From JALYJG01 sp033763555 (GTDB lineage: Bacteria > Pseudomonadota > Alphaproteobacteria > UBA9219): a stretch of 31,434 bases of DNA. Made by a program: the position numbers and the translations under genes. Shown in pieces: positions 23,293 to 30,743 of this stretch. Under the pieces are notes generated by a model, which made no database searches, was not told the DNA's origin, and worked only from the letters and a program-made list of their open reading frames with translations. Location: assembly GCA_033763555.1 (NCBI GenBank), contig JANRKK010000014.1, positions 1 to 31,434 of the forward strand, given 5' to 3'. Numbering within the stretch: position 1 is the stretch's first letter; the number at the start of each line of letters is the position of its first letter.

Positions 23293-25155
23293 TTACTTGC
23301 TGGCGACGGAAAAGCCCTTGGCTTCCACGGCCTTGGCGCGGACCACGGGGCGGGTTTCGCCATGCAAGGCATAGCGCGGCCATTCGCCGTGGGCCAGCTG
23401 GGCCAGGGACGTTGTGGGTTCCGACAGGCGCGCGCGGTAGCTCCAGTAATGCGTCAGCACCTGCTGGACATAGTCACGGGTTTCACGGACAGGCAGGCTT
23501 TCAATGAACAGCAGCGGATCCTGACGCATGCCGCGATCCATCCAGCGCGCGAGATTACCGGGGCCACTATTGTAGGCCGCAAGCATCAACAAAAGATTGT
23601 CGCCGATCATCGGCTGGCTGGCCAGATGGCGGACGTAGCGTTGGCCCAAAGCCATGTTGAAAGACGGATCCAGCATACGCCCGGCGCACTCGCCCTTGGT
23701 TACATTGCTGTTGGCGACCAGATTGGCGGTCGTCGGCATCAGCTGCATCAGGCCACAGGCACCACGTCCGCTGACGGCTTCGGGGTCAAAGCGGGATTCA
23801 TGGCGCATAAGGGCATAAAGCAAGGCGCGATCAACCTGAAAACCTTCCTCGGGCTGCCAGGGTGGAAGCGGGTACAGCGCGGCGTCATAACGGCGACCAT
23901 CGGCATTAACGGCAATGCCGCCAAGCTGCATGGCTAATGAAGGCATACGGGCGCTTTCGGACAGGGCCAGCATCGCTTCCTGCAGATCGCGCCAACCTTG
24001 GGGGTTCAGATGCTGCAATTCGCTTTCAGCCAGCGATCTCTGGCCGACCTGCAACAGGGCCAAAGCGCGCCATCCGGCCGGGCGCTGCATCAACACATCC
24101 ACATGCGCAGCGCTCAGGACGGGCATATGCCATGACCATCCCTTGTCCTGGCCTATCAGATAGGCAGCCAGCGAACCATAAAAGCTGCGCGGCTGACGGG
24201 CGGCCTGTTCCAGCCAATAACGCGACTGGCTGTTGTCGCCCACGCGCCGTAGGGCGCGGTAAGCCCAAAATTGCGCTGCCGTTTTATCCCATGACGCAAC
24301 GCGAGGATGCGCCCCCAGCTGAGCAAAGATTTTCCCGGCGCCTGCAATATCGCCCTGCTTCCAGGCGCTGAGGCCGCCAATCCAGAGCATCAACGGGTTT
24401 TGGCTGCCTGCGGATTCCTGCGTCAGCTTCCGCGCATGCTCGGTTTGGCCTGCATAGAAAAATCCAGCCGCAATGCGGGCACGCATATCGGCCATGTCAT
24501 CGGCGGAGAGAGGACGACGCTTCTGTTCGTTGTCCAAAAGCACCATGGCGGCATAAGGATCGCCGCGGCGCAGCGTGCGGTTGATTTTGACCGTCAGGTT
24601 ACGAACGGCCCCAGACATCTTTTTGCTGGCGGCATCTGTCCGGAAACCGAACGAGCTTCCATCGCTGTCACCACCCGTCCAGGGTTCGGCAAGCACGGGC
24701 CTTGAGACTTTGCCCGTATGCGGCTGGCGGCGGATTTCATCATATATATCAGCGGCTTCAGGAAAGTCCGGGTAAGAGGTCAGCCAAGCCTGCAACTCGC
24801 CTGCCGAAGCATCACGGCGGGCATAACGGTCGGCCAGCAGATGACCGAGCAGCCTGCGGTTCTCAATCCGGGCAATGGCCAGATCGGCGCGGCTCCATTC
24901 GCCTTTTTCCTGAGCGTCAAAAGCGTAGCGATAGAGCGCAGCGTCCTGAGAGGAAAGAACTTGCATGTTTAAGGGAACATGCTGGGTCTCAACAGGCACG
25001 CGTATGCTCGCGGTCCGCGAAACGGGTTGAGGTGTATTTGAAGTATTCAAAGTATCGACATGAGTATTCAAGCCGACCAACAAACAAATAAATATCGCCG
25101 CCGCTAATTCTGGCAGTCGTTTTTGAATCCGAGTCGGAATTCGCAAGTTAAACAT
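23293..25155 (-). CDS. slt: Soluble lytic murein transglycosylase (Slt70 type)
   Basis: The 620-residue protein cleaves the MurNAc-GlcNAc bond of peptidoglycan, making 1,6-anhydro ends. A hydrophobic segment at about residues 15-30 after a basic start acts as signal peptide or anchor, so it works in the periplasm. Residues about 60-430 are the helical U- and L-type superhelix. The catalytic SLT domain follows: E453 in RHESRFDPEAVSG, then GLMQLMPTTA and LAAYNSGPGN, the classical signature. Length and order match Slt70. A perfect palindrome overlaps the ribosome-binding region just before the ATG. It is separated from the upstream uracil-DNA glycosylase gene by 69 bases and from rpsD by 162, so it is probably transcribed alone or as the tail of the lexA unit. 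Confidence 0.93.
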   Translation of the reverse strand: MFNLRIPTRIQKRLPELAAAIFICLLVGLNTHVDTLNTSNTPQPVSRTASIRVPVETQHVPLNMQVLSSQDAALYRYAFDAQEKGEWSRADLAIARIENRRLLGHLLADRYARRDASAGELQAWLTSYPDFPEAADIYDEIRRQPHTGKVSRPVLAEPWTGGDSDGSSFGFRTDAASKKMSGAVRNLTVKINRTLRRGDPYAAMVLLDNEQKRRPLSADDMADMRARIAAGFFYAGQTEHARKLTQESAGSQNPLMLWIGGLSAWKQGDIAGAGKIFAQLGAHPRVASWDKTAAQFWAYRALRRVGDNSQSRYWLEQAARQPRSFYGSLAAYLIGQDKGWSWHMPVLSAAHVDVLMQRPAGWRALALLQVGQRSLAESELQHLNPQGWRDLQEAMLALSESARMPSLAMQLGGIAVNADGRRYDAALYPLPPWQPEEGFQVDRALLYALMRHESRFDPEAVSGRGACGLMQLMPTTANLVANSNVTKGECAGRMLDPSFNMALGQRYVRHLASQPMIGDNLLLMLAAYNSGPGNLARWMDRGMRQDPLLFIESLPVRETRDYVQQVLTHYWSYRARLSEPTTSLAQLAHGEWPRYALHGETRPVVRAKAVEAKGFSVASK

Positions 25156-25158
25156 GGC

Positions 25159-25173
25159 GCCCCTACTAGGGGC
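25159..25173 (-). promoter_or_regulatory. Perfect palindrome next to the slt start codon
   Basis: GCCCCTACTAGGGGC is a perfect inverted repeat (seven bases on either side of one centre base) lying 3 bases before the slt ATG. In the mRNA its GGGG is the only purine-rich ribosome-binding candidate, so a hairpin would hide it. It could be a translational control element or an operator. Confidence 0.45.
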
Positions 25174-25224
25174 TTAGGCCTGTTTTATCAAGACAAAACG
25201 GCGTATTTTAATGATTAAAAGCAT

Positions 25225-26055
25225 TTATTCTTTGATTTTCAGCGTATTAGTCTCGTTTATTCTATTTATTAATGAGAGAATATCGTTCCATGCTTGACGT
25301 TTTGCAGCAGGCTGACGCAGCAAATAGGCCGGGTGATACATGGGCAGACAAGGGATGGATTCCGTCAGCCCGCTGCCGCCCGGAGGCATGTATTCAACCC
25401 AACGGCCACGGATGCGCGTGATACCATCTCGGGTGCGGAGTAGACTTTTCGCCGCGACACCCCCCAGCAACACCAGAAATTTGGGTTTGACCAGCGCGAT
25501 ATGCCGTTCGGCAAAAGGCAGGCAAGCGGCAATCTCTGTATCGGTGGGGGAGCGGTTGCCCGGCGGCCGCCAGAACAGGATATTGCTGATATAGATATTG
25601 GTCTTCCGGCTGAGCCCGGCGGCGCCCAGCATCCTGTCCAATAACTGGCCGCTAACCCCCACAAAAGGAAGGCCCTGGCGGTCTTCATCCTCCCCCGGGG
25701 CCTCGCCAAGAAACATGATGGGGGCCTCAGGATTGCCATCGGCAAAGACCAGATTCATGGCCGTATGCTTGAGGGCGCAGCCCTCGAAACGCAGGAGTTC
25801 TTCGCGCAAGGCGGTCAAGGATTGGGCGGAAACCGAGGTTACAATCTGCGGTCTGGGCTCCCGAGCGGATGGAGCTTGAGGTCTTGGTGCAAAGGAACGG
25901 ATTTCAGCTTCCTGAGTGAGAGGCTTGGCCGCAACCTGTTTTTTGGTTTCCGATCTCTGCCAGTTTGCCAAACCCGGAACATCGCCGATGGCTTCATCAG
26001 CCCCGGCAGCGACCTGCCATTCAAGTTGCGTGAGAAGTTGTTCCGGACTCGTCAT
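25225..26055 (-). CDS. Uracil-DNA glycosylase, family 4-like
   Basis: The enzyme removes uracil from DNA to start base-excision repair. The 276-residue protein has a variable proline/alanine-rich N-terminus (1-80) and then a UDG superfamily core: motif GEAPGEDED (118-126) with GLPFVGVSG, WRPPGNRSP (162-170), LVLLGGVAAKSLL and the late motif MYHPAYLLRQP. This is the family-4 (UdgA) arrangement. Family 4 enzymes normally carry a 4Fe-4S cluster on four cysteines; here only C93 and C178 are near those positions and the others are missing, so a cluster is unlikely. The gene starts 19 bases after lexA on the same strand, which suggests SOS-linked expression. The ribosome-binding site is weak. Confidence 0.9.
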   Translation of the reverse strand: MTSPEQLLTQLEWQVAAGADEAIGDVPGLANWQRSETKKQVAAKPLTQEAEIRSFAPRPQAPSAREPRPQIVTSVSAQSLTALREELLRFEGCALKHTAMNLVFADGNPEAPIMFLGEAPGEDEDRQGLPFVGVSGQLLDRMLGAAGLSRKTNIYISNILFWRPPGNRSPTDTEIAACLPFAERHIALVKPKFLVLLGGVAAKSLLRTRDGITRIRGRWVEYMPPGGSGLTESIPCLPMYHPAYLLRQPAAKRQAWNDILSLINRINETNTLKIKE

Positions 26056-26074
26056 AAGTCCGGTTTAGCGGCTT

Positions 26075-26779
26075 TCAGTAATGTCTGACAAGCCCTACCA
26101 GCTTCCCCTGCACTTTCACATGATCGGAAGGCAGAAGGCGGGTTTCGTGGTTCTTGTTGGCAGGAACAAGGGCGATCTGGCTGCCGCGGCGTTCCAGATA
26201 TTTGAGGGTGGCTTCGGAATCTTCCACCAGCGCGACAACGATGGCGCCATTTTCAGCCGTTTCACATTTACGGATGATCACGCGATCGCCGTCCATAATT
26301 CCGGCCTCGATCATGGAATCTCCGGCGACTTCCAAAGCATAATGTTCGGATGGGTCGAACTTGCCGCGTGTATTGGCCAGAATGGCGGCAGGAACATCAA
26401 TATGGCTGCCGGGATCGCGCAAAGCCTCGATCGGCGTGCCAGCGGCAATGCGCCCATATAAGGGCAGACTGACACTTTGTGCCGCCGCGATAGCCACCAT
26501 ATCCGGCATGGAAATGGATGGTGCGCGGTTTTTGCGCGATGAGGATTTACCCTTGGTTTCCATGCCTTCAGGCAAGCGGGTGATTTCCAGCGCGCGCGCC
26601 CGGTGCGGCAGACGCTTGATAAAACCACGTTCTTCCAGCCCGGTGATCAAGCGGTGAATACCCGATTTGGAGCGTAGTCCCAGCGCATCCTTCATTTCAT
26701 CGAAAGACGGCGGCACGCCTTCGGCGGCCAAGCGGTCACGGATAAGGGTAAGGAGTTCCTTCTGTTTGCGGGTCAGCAT
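26075..26779 (-). CDS. lexA: SOS repressor LexA
   Basis: LexA represses DNA-damage genes and cleaves itself when RecA is active. The 234-residue protein has the N-terminal winged helix (MLTRKQKELLTLIRDRL onwards to about 65), a linker, and the peptidase domain with cleavage site A113-G114 in RIAAGTPI, catalytic S155 in GDSMIEAG and catalytic K193 in ATLKYL. The long linker (about 70-100) and overall length are typical of Alphaproteobacteria. GGAG lies nine bases before the ATG. Its promoter carries a matching SOS box, indicating autorepression. The uracil-DNA glycosylase gene follows closely. Confidence 0.97.
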   Translation of the reverse strand: MLTRKQKELLTLIRDRLAAEGVPPSFDEMKDALGLRSKSGIHRLITGLEERGFIKRLPHRARALEITRLPEGMETKGKSSSRKNRAPSISMPDMVAIAAAQSVSLPLYGRIAAGTPIEALRDPGSHIDVPAAILANTRGKFDPSEHYALEVAGDSMIEAGIMDGDRVIIRKCETAENGAIVVALVEDSEATLKYLERRGSQIALVPANKNHETRLLPSDHVKVQGKLVGLVRHY

Positions 26780-26820
26780 GGCAAGGGGCTCCGGCAGGCG
26801 GGGAAGAACAAAACATGAAT

Positions 26821-26849
26821 GTTCTACTTTAGTTCTTATGGCCTGTCAA
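26821..26849 (-). promoter_or_regulatory. lexA promoter with overlapping SOS box
   Basis: On the minus strand TTGACA (26844-26849) and TAGAAC (26821-26826) are 17 bases apart. The alphaproteobacterial LexA box GTTCTACTTTAGTTC (26821-26835; GTTC-N7-GTTC) covers the spacer and the -10, so LexA binding would block polymerase. The box begins directly next to the panC stop (26836-26838), and the -35 lies inside panC codons. A further GAAC at 26806-26809 adds a looser inverted half-site. Confidence 0.85.
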
Positions 26850-27684
26850 CCGCCATATTGTCGATCAGGCGGGTCGAGCCCATCCGCGCCGCTGCCAAGA
26901 GGCGCGCTGGCGTATTCATAGCCCGCAGCGGTGACAAACCTGTCGCATCCGCAAGCTCGAGATAATCCACAGAAGAAAAACCCGCCTGCCGGAGTTTTTC
27001 CTGTCCGGCTTTCAGCGTTTTTTCAATATCCGCACCTTCAAGAATATGCGCGATAGTTTCTTGCATCACGCGCGGCAAGGCCCCTGCCCTTTGACGGTCT
27101 TCCGGTGAGAGATAGGCATTACGGCTTGAAAGCGCCAAACCATCTGTATCGCGTACCGTCGGCACGCCGACGATATGCACAGGTATGTTCAAATCCTGAA
27201 CGATGCGGCGGATGACCAGAAGCTGCTGATAATCTTTTTCGCCGAAAAAAGCGGCGTCCGGCATCACTTGCAGCAACAGCTTGACAACAACAGTCGCAAC
27301 GCCTGTGAAATGGCCGGGACGGAAAGCGCCTTCCAGCATGCCCGTTAAAGGCCCCGGATCAATTTTGGTCACAGCTCCGTTCGGATACATTTCTTCCGGC
27401 GTCGGGGTAAAAAGCAGATCGCACCCAGCATCGGCCAACATCTTCCTGTCGGCCTCTAGTTGGCGCGGATATTTGGCGAGATCTTCCTGAGGTCCGAATT
27501 GCAGCGGATTGACGAAAATTGAGGCGACAACGCGCTTGGTTGCCTTTCGCGCCTGCTCAACCAGCGCGATATGCCCCCTATGCAAAGCGCCCATAGTCGG
27601 CACAAAACCAACCGTATCACCCGCCTCGCGCCATGCCAAAAGCGCCGCGCGCAGATCACGGACTGTATTCACGACTGACAGCAT
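26836..27684 (-). CDS. panC: Pantoate-beta-alanine ligase (pantothenate synthetase)
   Basis: PanC joins pantoate and beta-alanine with ATP to give pantothenate, the coenzyme A precursor. The 282-residue protein has VPTMGALHRGH with the HIGH-like H35-x-x-H38, SIFVNPLQFG, FGEKDYQQL and the SSRNAYLS loop, all diagnostic. Its start lies 6 bases after infC, so it is read from the same transcript; no clear ribosome-binding site is visible, which suggests translational coupling to infC. The lexA promoter is embedded at its 3' end. panB is not in the window. Confidence 0.96.
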   Translation of the reverse strand: MLSVVNTVRDLRAALLAWREAGDTVGFVPTMGALHRGHIALVEQARKATKRVVASIFVNPLQFGPQEDLAKYPRQLEADRKMLADAGCDLLFTPTPEEMYPNGAVTKIDPGPLTGMLEGAFRPGHFTGVATVVVKLLLQVMPDAAFFGEKDYQQLLVIRRIVQDLNIPVHIVGVPTVRDTDGLALSSRNAYLSPEDRQRAGALPRVMQETIAHILEGADIEKTLKAGQEKLRQAGFSSVDYLELADATGLSPLRAMNTPARLLAAARMGSTRLIDNMAVDRP

Positions 27685-27690
27685 GGAGAT

Positions 27691-28248
27691 TTAACGCGCC
27701 GCGAGGATCATGATCATCTGGCGGCCCTCGAAGCTCGGCTCGGATTCCACCTTGCCGTAGGGATCGAGTTCCGCGCGCACTTTGTTGATGACTTTGTGCG
27801 CCAGCTCCTGATGCGACATCTCGCGGCCACGAAAACGCAGGGTGATCTTGACCTTGTCGCCTTCTTGCAGAAAAGCCTTCGCGCTTTTCATTTTAATGGC
27901 GAAGTCATGATCAACGATCATCGGGCGGAGCTTGATCTCCTTGATTTCGATGGTCTTCTGCTTTTTGCGCGCTTCGGCAGCTTTTTTCTGGAGTTCGTAT
28001 TTGTATTTTCCGGCATCCAGCACCTTGCAGACGGGCGGATCGGAATTGGGAGAAATTTCAACGAGGTCGAGCCCGGCTTCATCGGCAAGAACCATGGCTT
28101 CCTGCACGGTCATAACGCCGCGCATTTCTCCCTGAGCATCGATGACACGAATCTGGCGCGCCGTAATGGCATTGTTCACGCGGGGGCCGTCGTCTTTTTC
28201 GCGCCGAGGGGCTTCCTGACGGTCCCGACTTAGAGGTAAACGAGCGAT
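27691..28248 (-). CDS. infC: Translation initiation factor IF-3, predicted AUC start codon
   Basis: IF-3 binds the 30S subunit, blocks 50S joining and proofreads the start codon. Family motifs are clear: PRVNNAITARQIRVID, the EAMVLADEAGLDLVEISP core, PPVCKVLDAGKYKYE, the lysine-rich linker, and LRFRGREMSHQELA. The only ATG/GTG/TTG start that keeps the conserved core is a GTG at 28179, which would cut into the PRVN motif and has no good SD. In frame upstream, an ATC at 28246-28248 has GGAG at 28256-28259, 7 bases away, and begins an N-terminus (MARLPLSRDRQE if read as Met) running into GPRVNN. This gives 185 aa, a normal IF-3 length. IF-3 genes are known to use rare AUU or AUC starts for autoregulation. 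panC follows 6 bases after the stop. Confidence 0.93.
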   Translation of the reverse strand: MARLPLSRDRQEAPRREKDDGPRVNNAITARQIRVIDAQGEMRGVMTVQEAMVLADEAGLDLVEISPNSDPPVCKVLDAGKYKYELQKKAAEARKKQKTIEIKEIKLRPMIVDHDFAIKMKSAKAFLQEGDKVKITLRFRGREMSHQELAHKVINKVRAELDPYGKVESEPSFEGRQMIMILAAR

Positions 28249-28306
28249 GAGCTTTCTCCATTCCTAGTTAAACTGCGACCTCCATTCCGGGCCGCAAAGC
28301 CGGGTA

Positions 28307-28334
28307 ACATTAAAGAAAATGGGGCTTTCGTCAA
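28307..28334 (-). promoter_or_regulatory. Predicted infC promoter
   Basis: On the minus strand TTGACG (28329-28334) and TAATGT (28307-28312) are 16 bases apart, with the -35 overlapping the stop of the CCA-adding enzyme gene. A leader of about 50 bases would precede the proposed AUC start. Confidence 0.55.
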
Positions 28335-29572
28335 CCTAAGGCTTTGGCCCGTGCGGTAGCCTCGGCCAGGCATTCCGTACGGCCAGGGCGAAAATCCTGC
28401 CCGGCCCACCATTCCTCAACAGCCTTGAGGATAACGCCCACCTCGGGCCCAGGAGACTTGCCGAGTTTTAAAATATCATTGCCCTGCAAGGGAAAGGTCG
28501 GCTTTTCCCATGTCGCAGCTTCGGCCAGCGCAGTTTCCAGATCGGCACTGGCAGCCTCAGCCGCCAAAAGCAGCACAGCGTCCCGCGCAGGCTCAGCACC
28601 ATATTCATAAAGCGCGCGACGGAAAGGTACGGGGTCAAGACGTCCTCTTAATTTGTCCGGCAGGCTGGCCAGCATCTGTAGCTTCTCGGCTTCCTTGCCG
28701 GAAAGTTTCAGCCGTTTCGCAATTTGGATGGCAAGATTTTCATTTTTCGGCAGAAGTGCCGCAAGCCGCACCAACGAAGATGGCACCGCATCATATTTTT
28801 TCTCAACCACCAGCAAGGCGCCCAGGCGCGCGAAATGATCAGCTTCCGGTAGAACATGTTGCAGCACGCCCTGCTCCTTCATCAGCTGCCAGCCTGGCAA
28901 AGGATTTTCAGCAGTGATGAGTTTAATAACTTCTCGCCAGACGCGCTCGACAGATAAAGTCGGAATAAGTCCTGCAAGCTCGCGACAGGCCGCGAGCCCA
29001 TCGGCGTCCGGCGTGCCACGGCCAAACCAGGCGTGAAAACGGAAGAAACGCAGGATGCGTAAAACATCCTCGCGGATACGTTCCCGCGCATCGCCGATGA
29101 AGCGTACTTTTCCCTCAGCCAGATCTTCGCGGCCTTTGAAGTAATCATAGAGCTTGCCATCGGCAGCTGCGTAGAGCGCATTAAAGGTAAAATCGCGCCG
29201 CGCGGCATCGGCCTGCCAATCATCGGTAAAAGCCACTTTCGCCCGGCGGCCATCGGTTTCCACATCGTGGCGGAGGCTGGTGATCTCATAACCTTTATGA
29301 TCGGCAACGGCTGTGACCGTGCCGTGATCGATGCCGGTCGGCACGACCTTCAGCCCGGCTTTCGTCAGAATATCAGCAACTTTTTCCGGCGGCAGATTAA
29401 CGGCCAGATCGACATCGCCCATCGGGCGGCCCAGCAGCACATCGCGCACGCAACCGCCGACGACTCGCACTTCTCCGCCACCTGCCTTGATTGCGTCCAG
29501 CAGGCGGCGTAAGCCTTCCATGCGCATCCAGGGCTGTTGCGCGGAATCGAGTTGGGTGACGGTATCGGACAT
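28331..29572 (-). CDS. cca: CCA-adding tRNA nucleotidyltransferase (poly(A) polymerase family)
   Basis: This class II enzyme adds or repairs the 3' CCA of tRNAs; a poly(A) polymerase of the same family cannot be fully excluded. The 413-residue protein has VVGGCVRD with the catalytic carboxylates D53 and D55 in GDVDLAV, RRDFTFNALY, and REDVLRILRFFRFHAWFG, followed by helical body and tail. I start at the ATG at 29572 because AAGGATGG lies just before it and the protein then begins a normal length upstream of the GG-VRD motif; a longer frame would add 63 residues with no family likeness. Alphaproteobacteria typically have this form. It is divergent from the PAP2 gene, with a 64-base gap. Confidence 0.93.
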   Translation of the reverse strand: MSDTVTQLDSAQQPWMRMEGLRRLLDAIKAGGGEVRVVGGCVRDVLLGRPMGDVDLAVNLPPEKVADILTKAGLKVVPTGIDHGTVTAVADHKGYEITSLRHDVETDGRRAKVAFTDDWQADAARRDFTFNALYAAADGKLYDYFKGREDLAEGKVRFIGDARERIREDVLRILRFFRFHAWFGRGTPDADGLAACRELAGLIPTLSVERVWREVIKLITAENPLPGWQLMKEQGVLQHVLPEADHFARLGALLVVEKKYDAVPSSLVRLAALLPKNENLAIQIAKRLKLSGKEAEKLQMLASLPDKLRGRLDPVPFRRALYEYGAEPARDAVLLLAAEAASADLETALAEAATWEKPTFPLQGNDILKLGKSPGPEVGVILKAVEEWWAGQDFRPGRTECLAEATARAKALG

Positions 29573-29636
29573 CCATCCTTGATCTGGCGATCGGGCTTGG
29601 TTTGTCAAGGAACATCCGAAGGAAAGCCATACGGAC

Positions 29637-30317
29637 ATGAATAAAAAAGCCAAAAAGACCCTGTGGGCAGGCGCGGCGGCTGTTGTTTTCCTCGCGGCGA
29701 CTTTCACCCTGTGGCCGCAGATCGACCTGATTGTCTCCGGCTGGTTCTTTGAGGCGAGCAAAGGATTTTTTCTCGCCGACTTTCCAGTTTTTGTTTTCCT
29801 GCATAATCTTGCCCATTACGGCGCACGGATACTGGGCGTTTTTCTGGTTGCCGCCACGATTATCAGCTATGCGCGGCGCAAGGCTTTGTGGGGCGTCAGC
29901 GCAAAAGGCTGGCTGTTCGTTTTTCTGGGGCTACTGCTAGCGCCCGGCTTGCTTGGTAATGTTATCCTGAAAGATCATTGGGGCCGCGCGCGACCGCGCG
30001 ATGTGGTGGAGTTCAGCGGCACAGAAAATTTCTCGCCAGCGCTGATTTCCCAGGATGCGGTTCGTAAAAACGGCTCTTTTGTCTCGGGCGATGCAGCGTT
30101 TGGATTTTACCTGCCGAGCTTTGCCTTTATCGTGTCACGTCGGCAATCACGGCGGTTTTTCTGGGGCGGCATGGGAATGGGTGCCCTGTTTGGACTCGCG
30201 CGCATCGCCATGGGCGCGCATTTCCTAAGCGATGTATTTTTTGCGGCTGTGTTTATGCTGGCAACAACGGCAGGATTATATGCGCTGATGTTCAAGCGCA
30301 GCAAAACAAGAAGCTAG
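29637..30317 (+). CDS. PAP2-family membrane phosphatase
   Basis: The 226-residue protein has about six hydrophobic segments and the type 2 phosphatidic acid phosphatase motifs: K112-x6-R119-P120 (KDHWGRARP), SGDAAFG at 150-156, and R189-x5-H195-x3-D199 (RIAMGAHFLSD). The second motif is SGD, where the family consensus is SGH; the histidine nucleophile of motif 3 is intact. Members dephosphorylate lipids such as undecaprenyl pyrophosphate, phosphatidylglycerol phosphate or lipid A at the periplasmic face. The substrate here is unclear. AAGGAA lies upstream of the ATG. The gene is alone on its strand and ends 7 bases before convergent rpmE. Confidence 0.88.
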   Translation: MNKKAKKTLWAGAAAVVFLAATFTLWPQIDLIVSGWFFEASKGFFLADFPVFVFLHNLAHYGARILGVFLVAATIISYARRKALWGVSAKGWLFVFLGLLLAPGLLGNVILKDHWGRARPRDVVEFSGTENFSPALISQDAVRKNGSFVSGDAAFGFYLPSFAFIVSRRQSRRFFWGGMGMGALFGLARIAMGAHFLSDVFFAAVFMLATTAGLYALMFKRSKTRS

Positions 30318-30324
30318 TCAGCCT

Positions 30325-30627
30325 TTACTTCTTCTTCGCGCTGCTGGCGGTGGTGGTGAGCTTGATACCCTTCGCTTTTTCAACCGGAACATCCGCAACG
30401 GCTTCCTTCTTGCCCGACAGGCCCGAGAAGCGCTTGTTGAACTTCGCCAGTTGGCCGCCGCGATCGACCATGCGATGCATGCCCGTCCAGGCCGGATGCG
30501 TCTTGGGGTCGATTTCCAGGCGCAGCGTGTCGCCAGCTTTGCCGTAGGTCGAGCGCGTCGTGTACTCGGTGCCGTCGGTCATGACGACCTTGATGTCGTG
30601 ATAGTCGGGGTGAATGTCTTTCTTCAT
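30325..30627 (-). CDS. rpmE: 50S ribosomal protein L31, zinc-free type with C-terminal tail
   Basis: The protein starts MKKDIHPDYHDIKVVMTDG and carries KTHPAWTGMHRMVDRGGQ and KFNKRFSGL, the L31 family. There are no cysteines, so this is the zinc-independent form. It is 100 aa because of a roughly 30-residue lysine/alanine-rich tail after KFNKRFSGL that most L31 proteins lack or have shorter. L31 sits at the subunit bridge of the ribosome. The ribosome-binding site is weak. It is convergent with the PAP2 gene and lies behind the OmpA-like gene by 116 bases. Confidence 0.95.
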   Translation of the reverse strand: MKKDIHPDYHDIKVVMTDGTEYTTRSTYGKAGDTLRLEIDPKTHPAWTGMHRMVDRGGQLAKFNKRFSGLSGKKEAVADVPVEKAKGIKLTTTASSAKKK

Positions 30628-30743
30628 GGCGTCGTCCCGCAGCTTTAAGCCGGAAAATTGGGTTTTTTGCCCGGGTCAGCCCGGCAAAAGAGCGCGCCTT
30701 ATACAGGCTGGCCGGGGGTGGTTCAAGGGCGCGGATCGAAAGG

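Noticed and set aside
30668..30686. Hairpin-like GCCCGGGTCAGCCCGGC between the OmpA-like gene and rpmE
   Set aside because: The stem needs a bulge and on neither strand is it followed by a T run in the right position, so it is not a convincing terminator.
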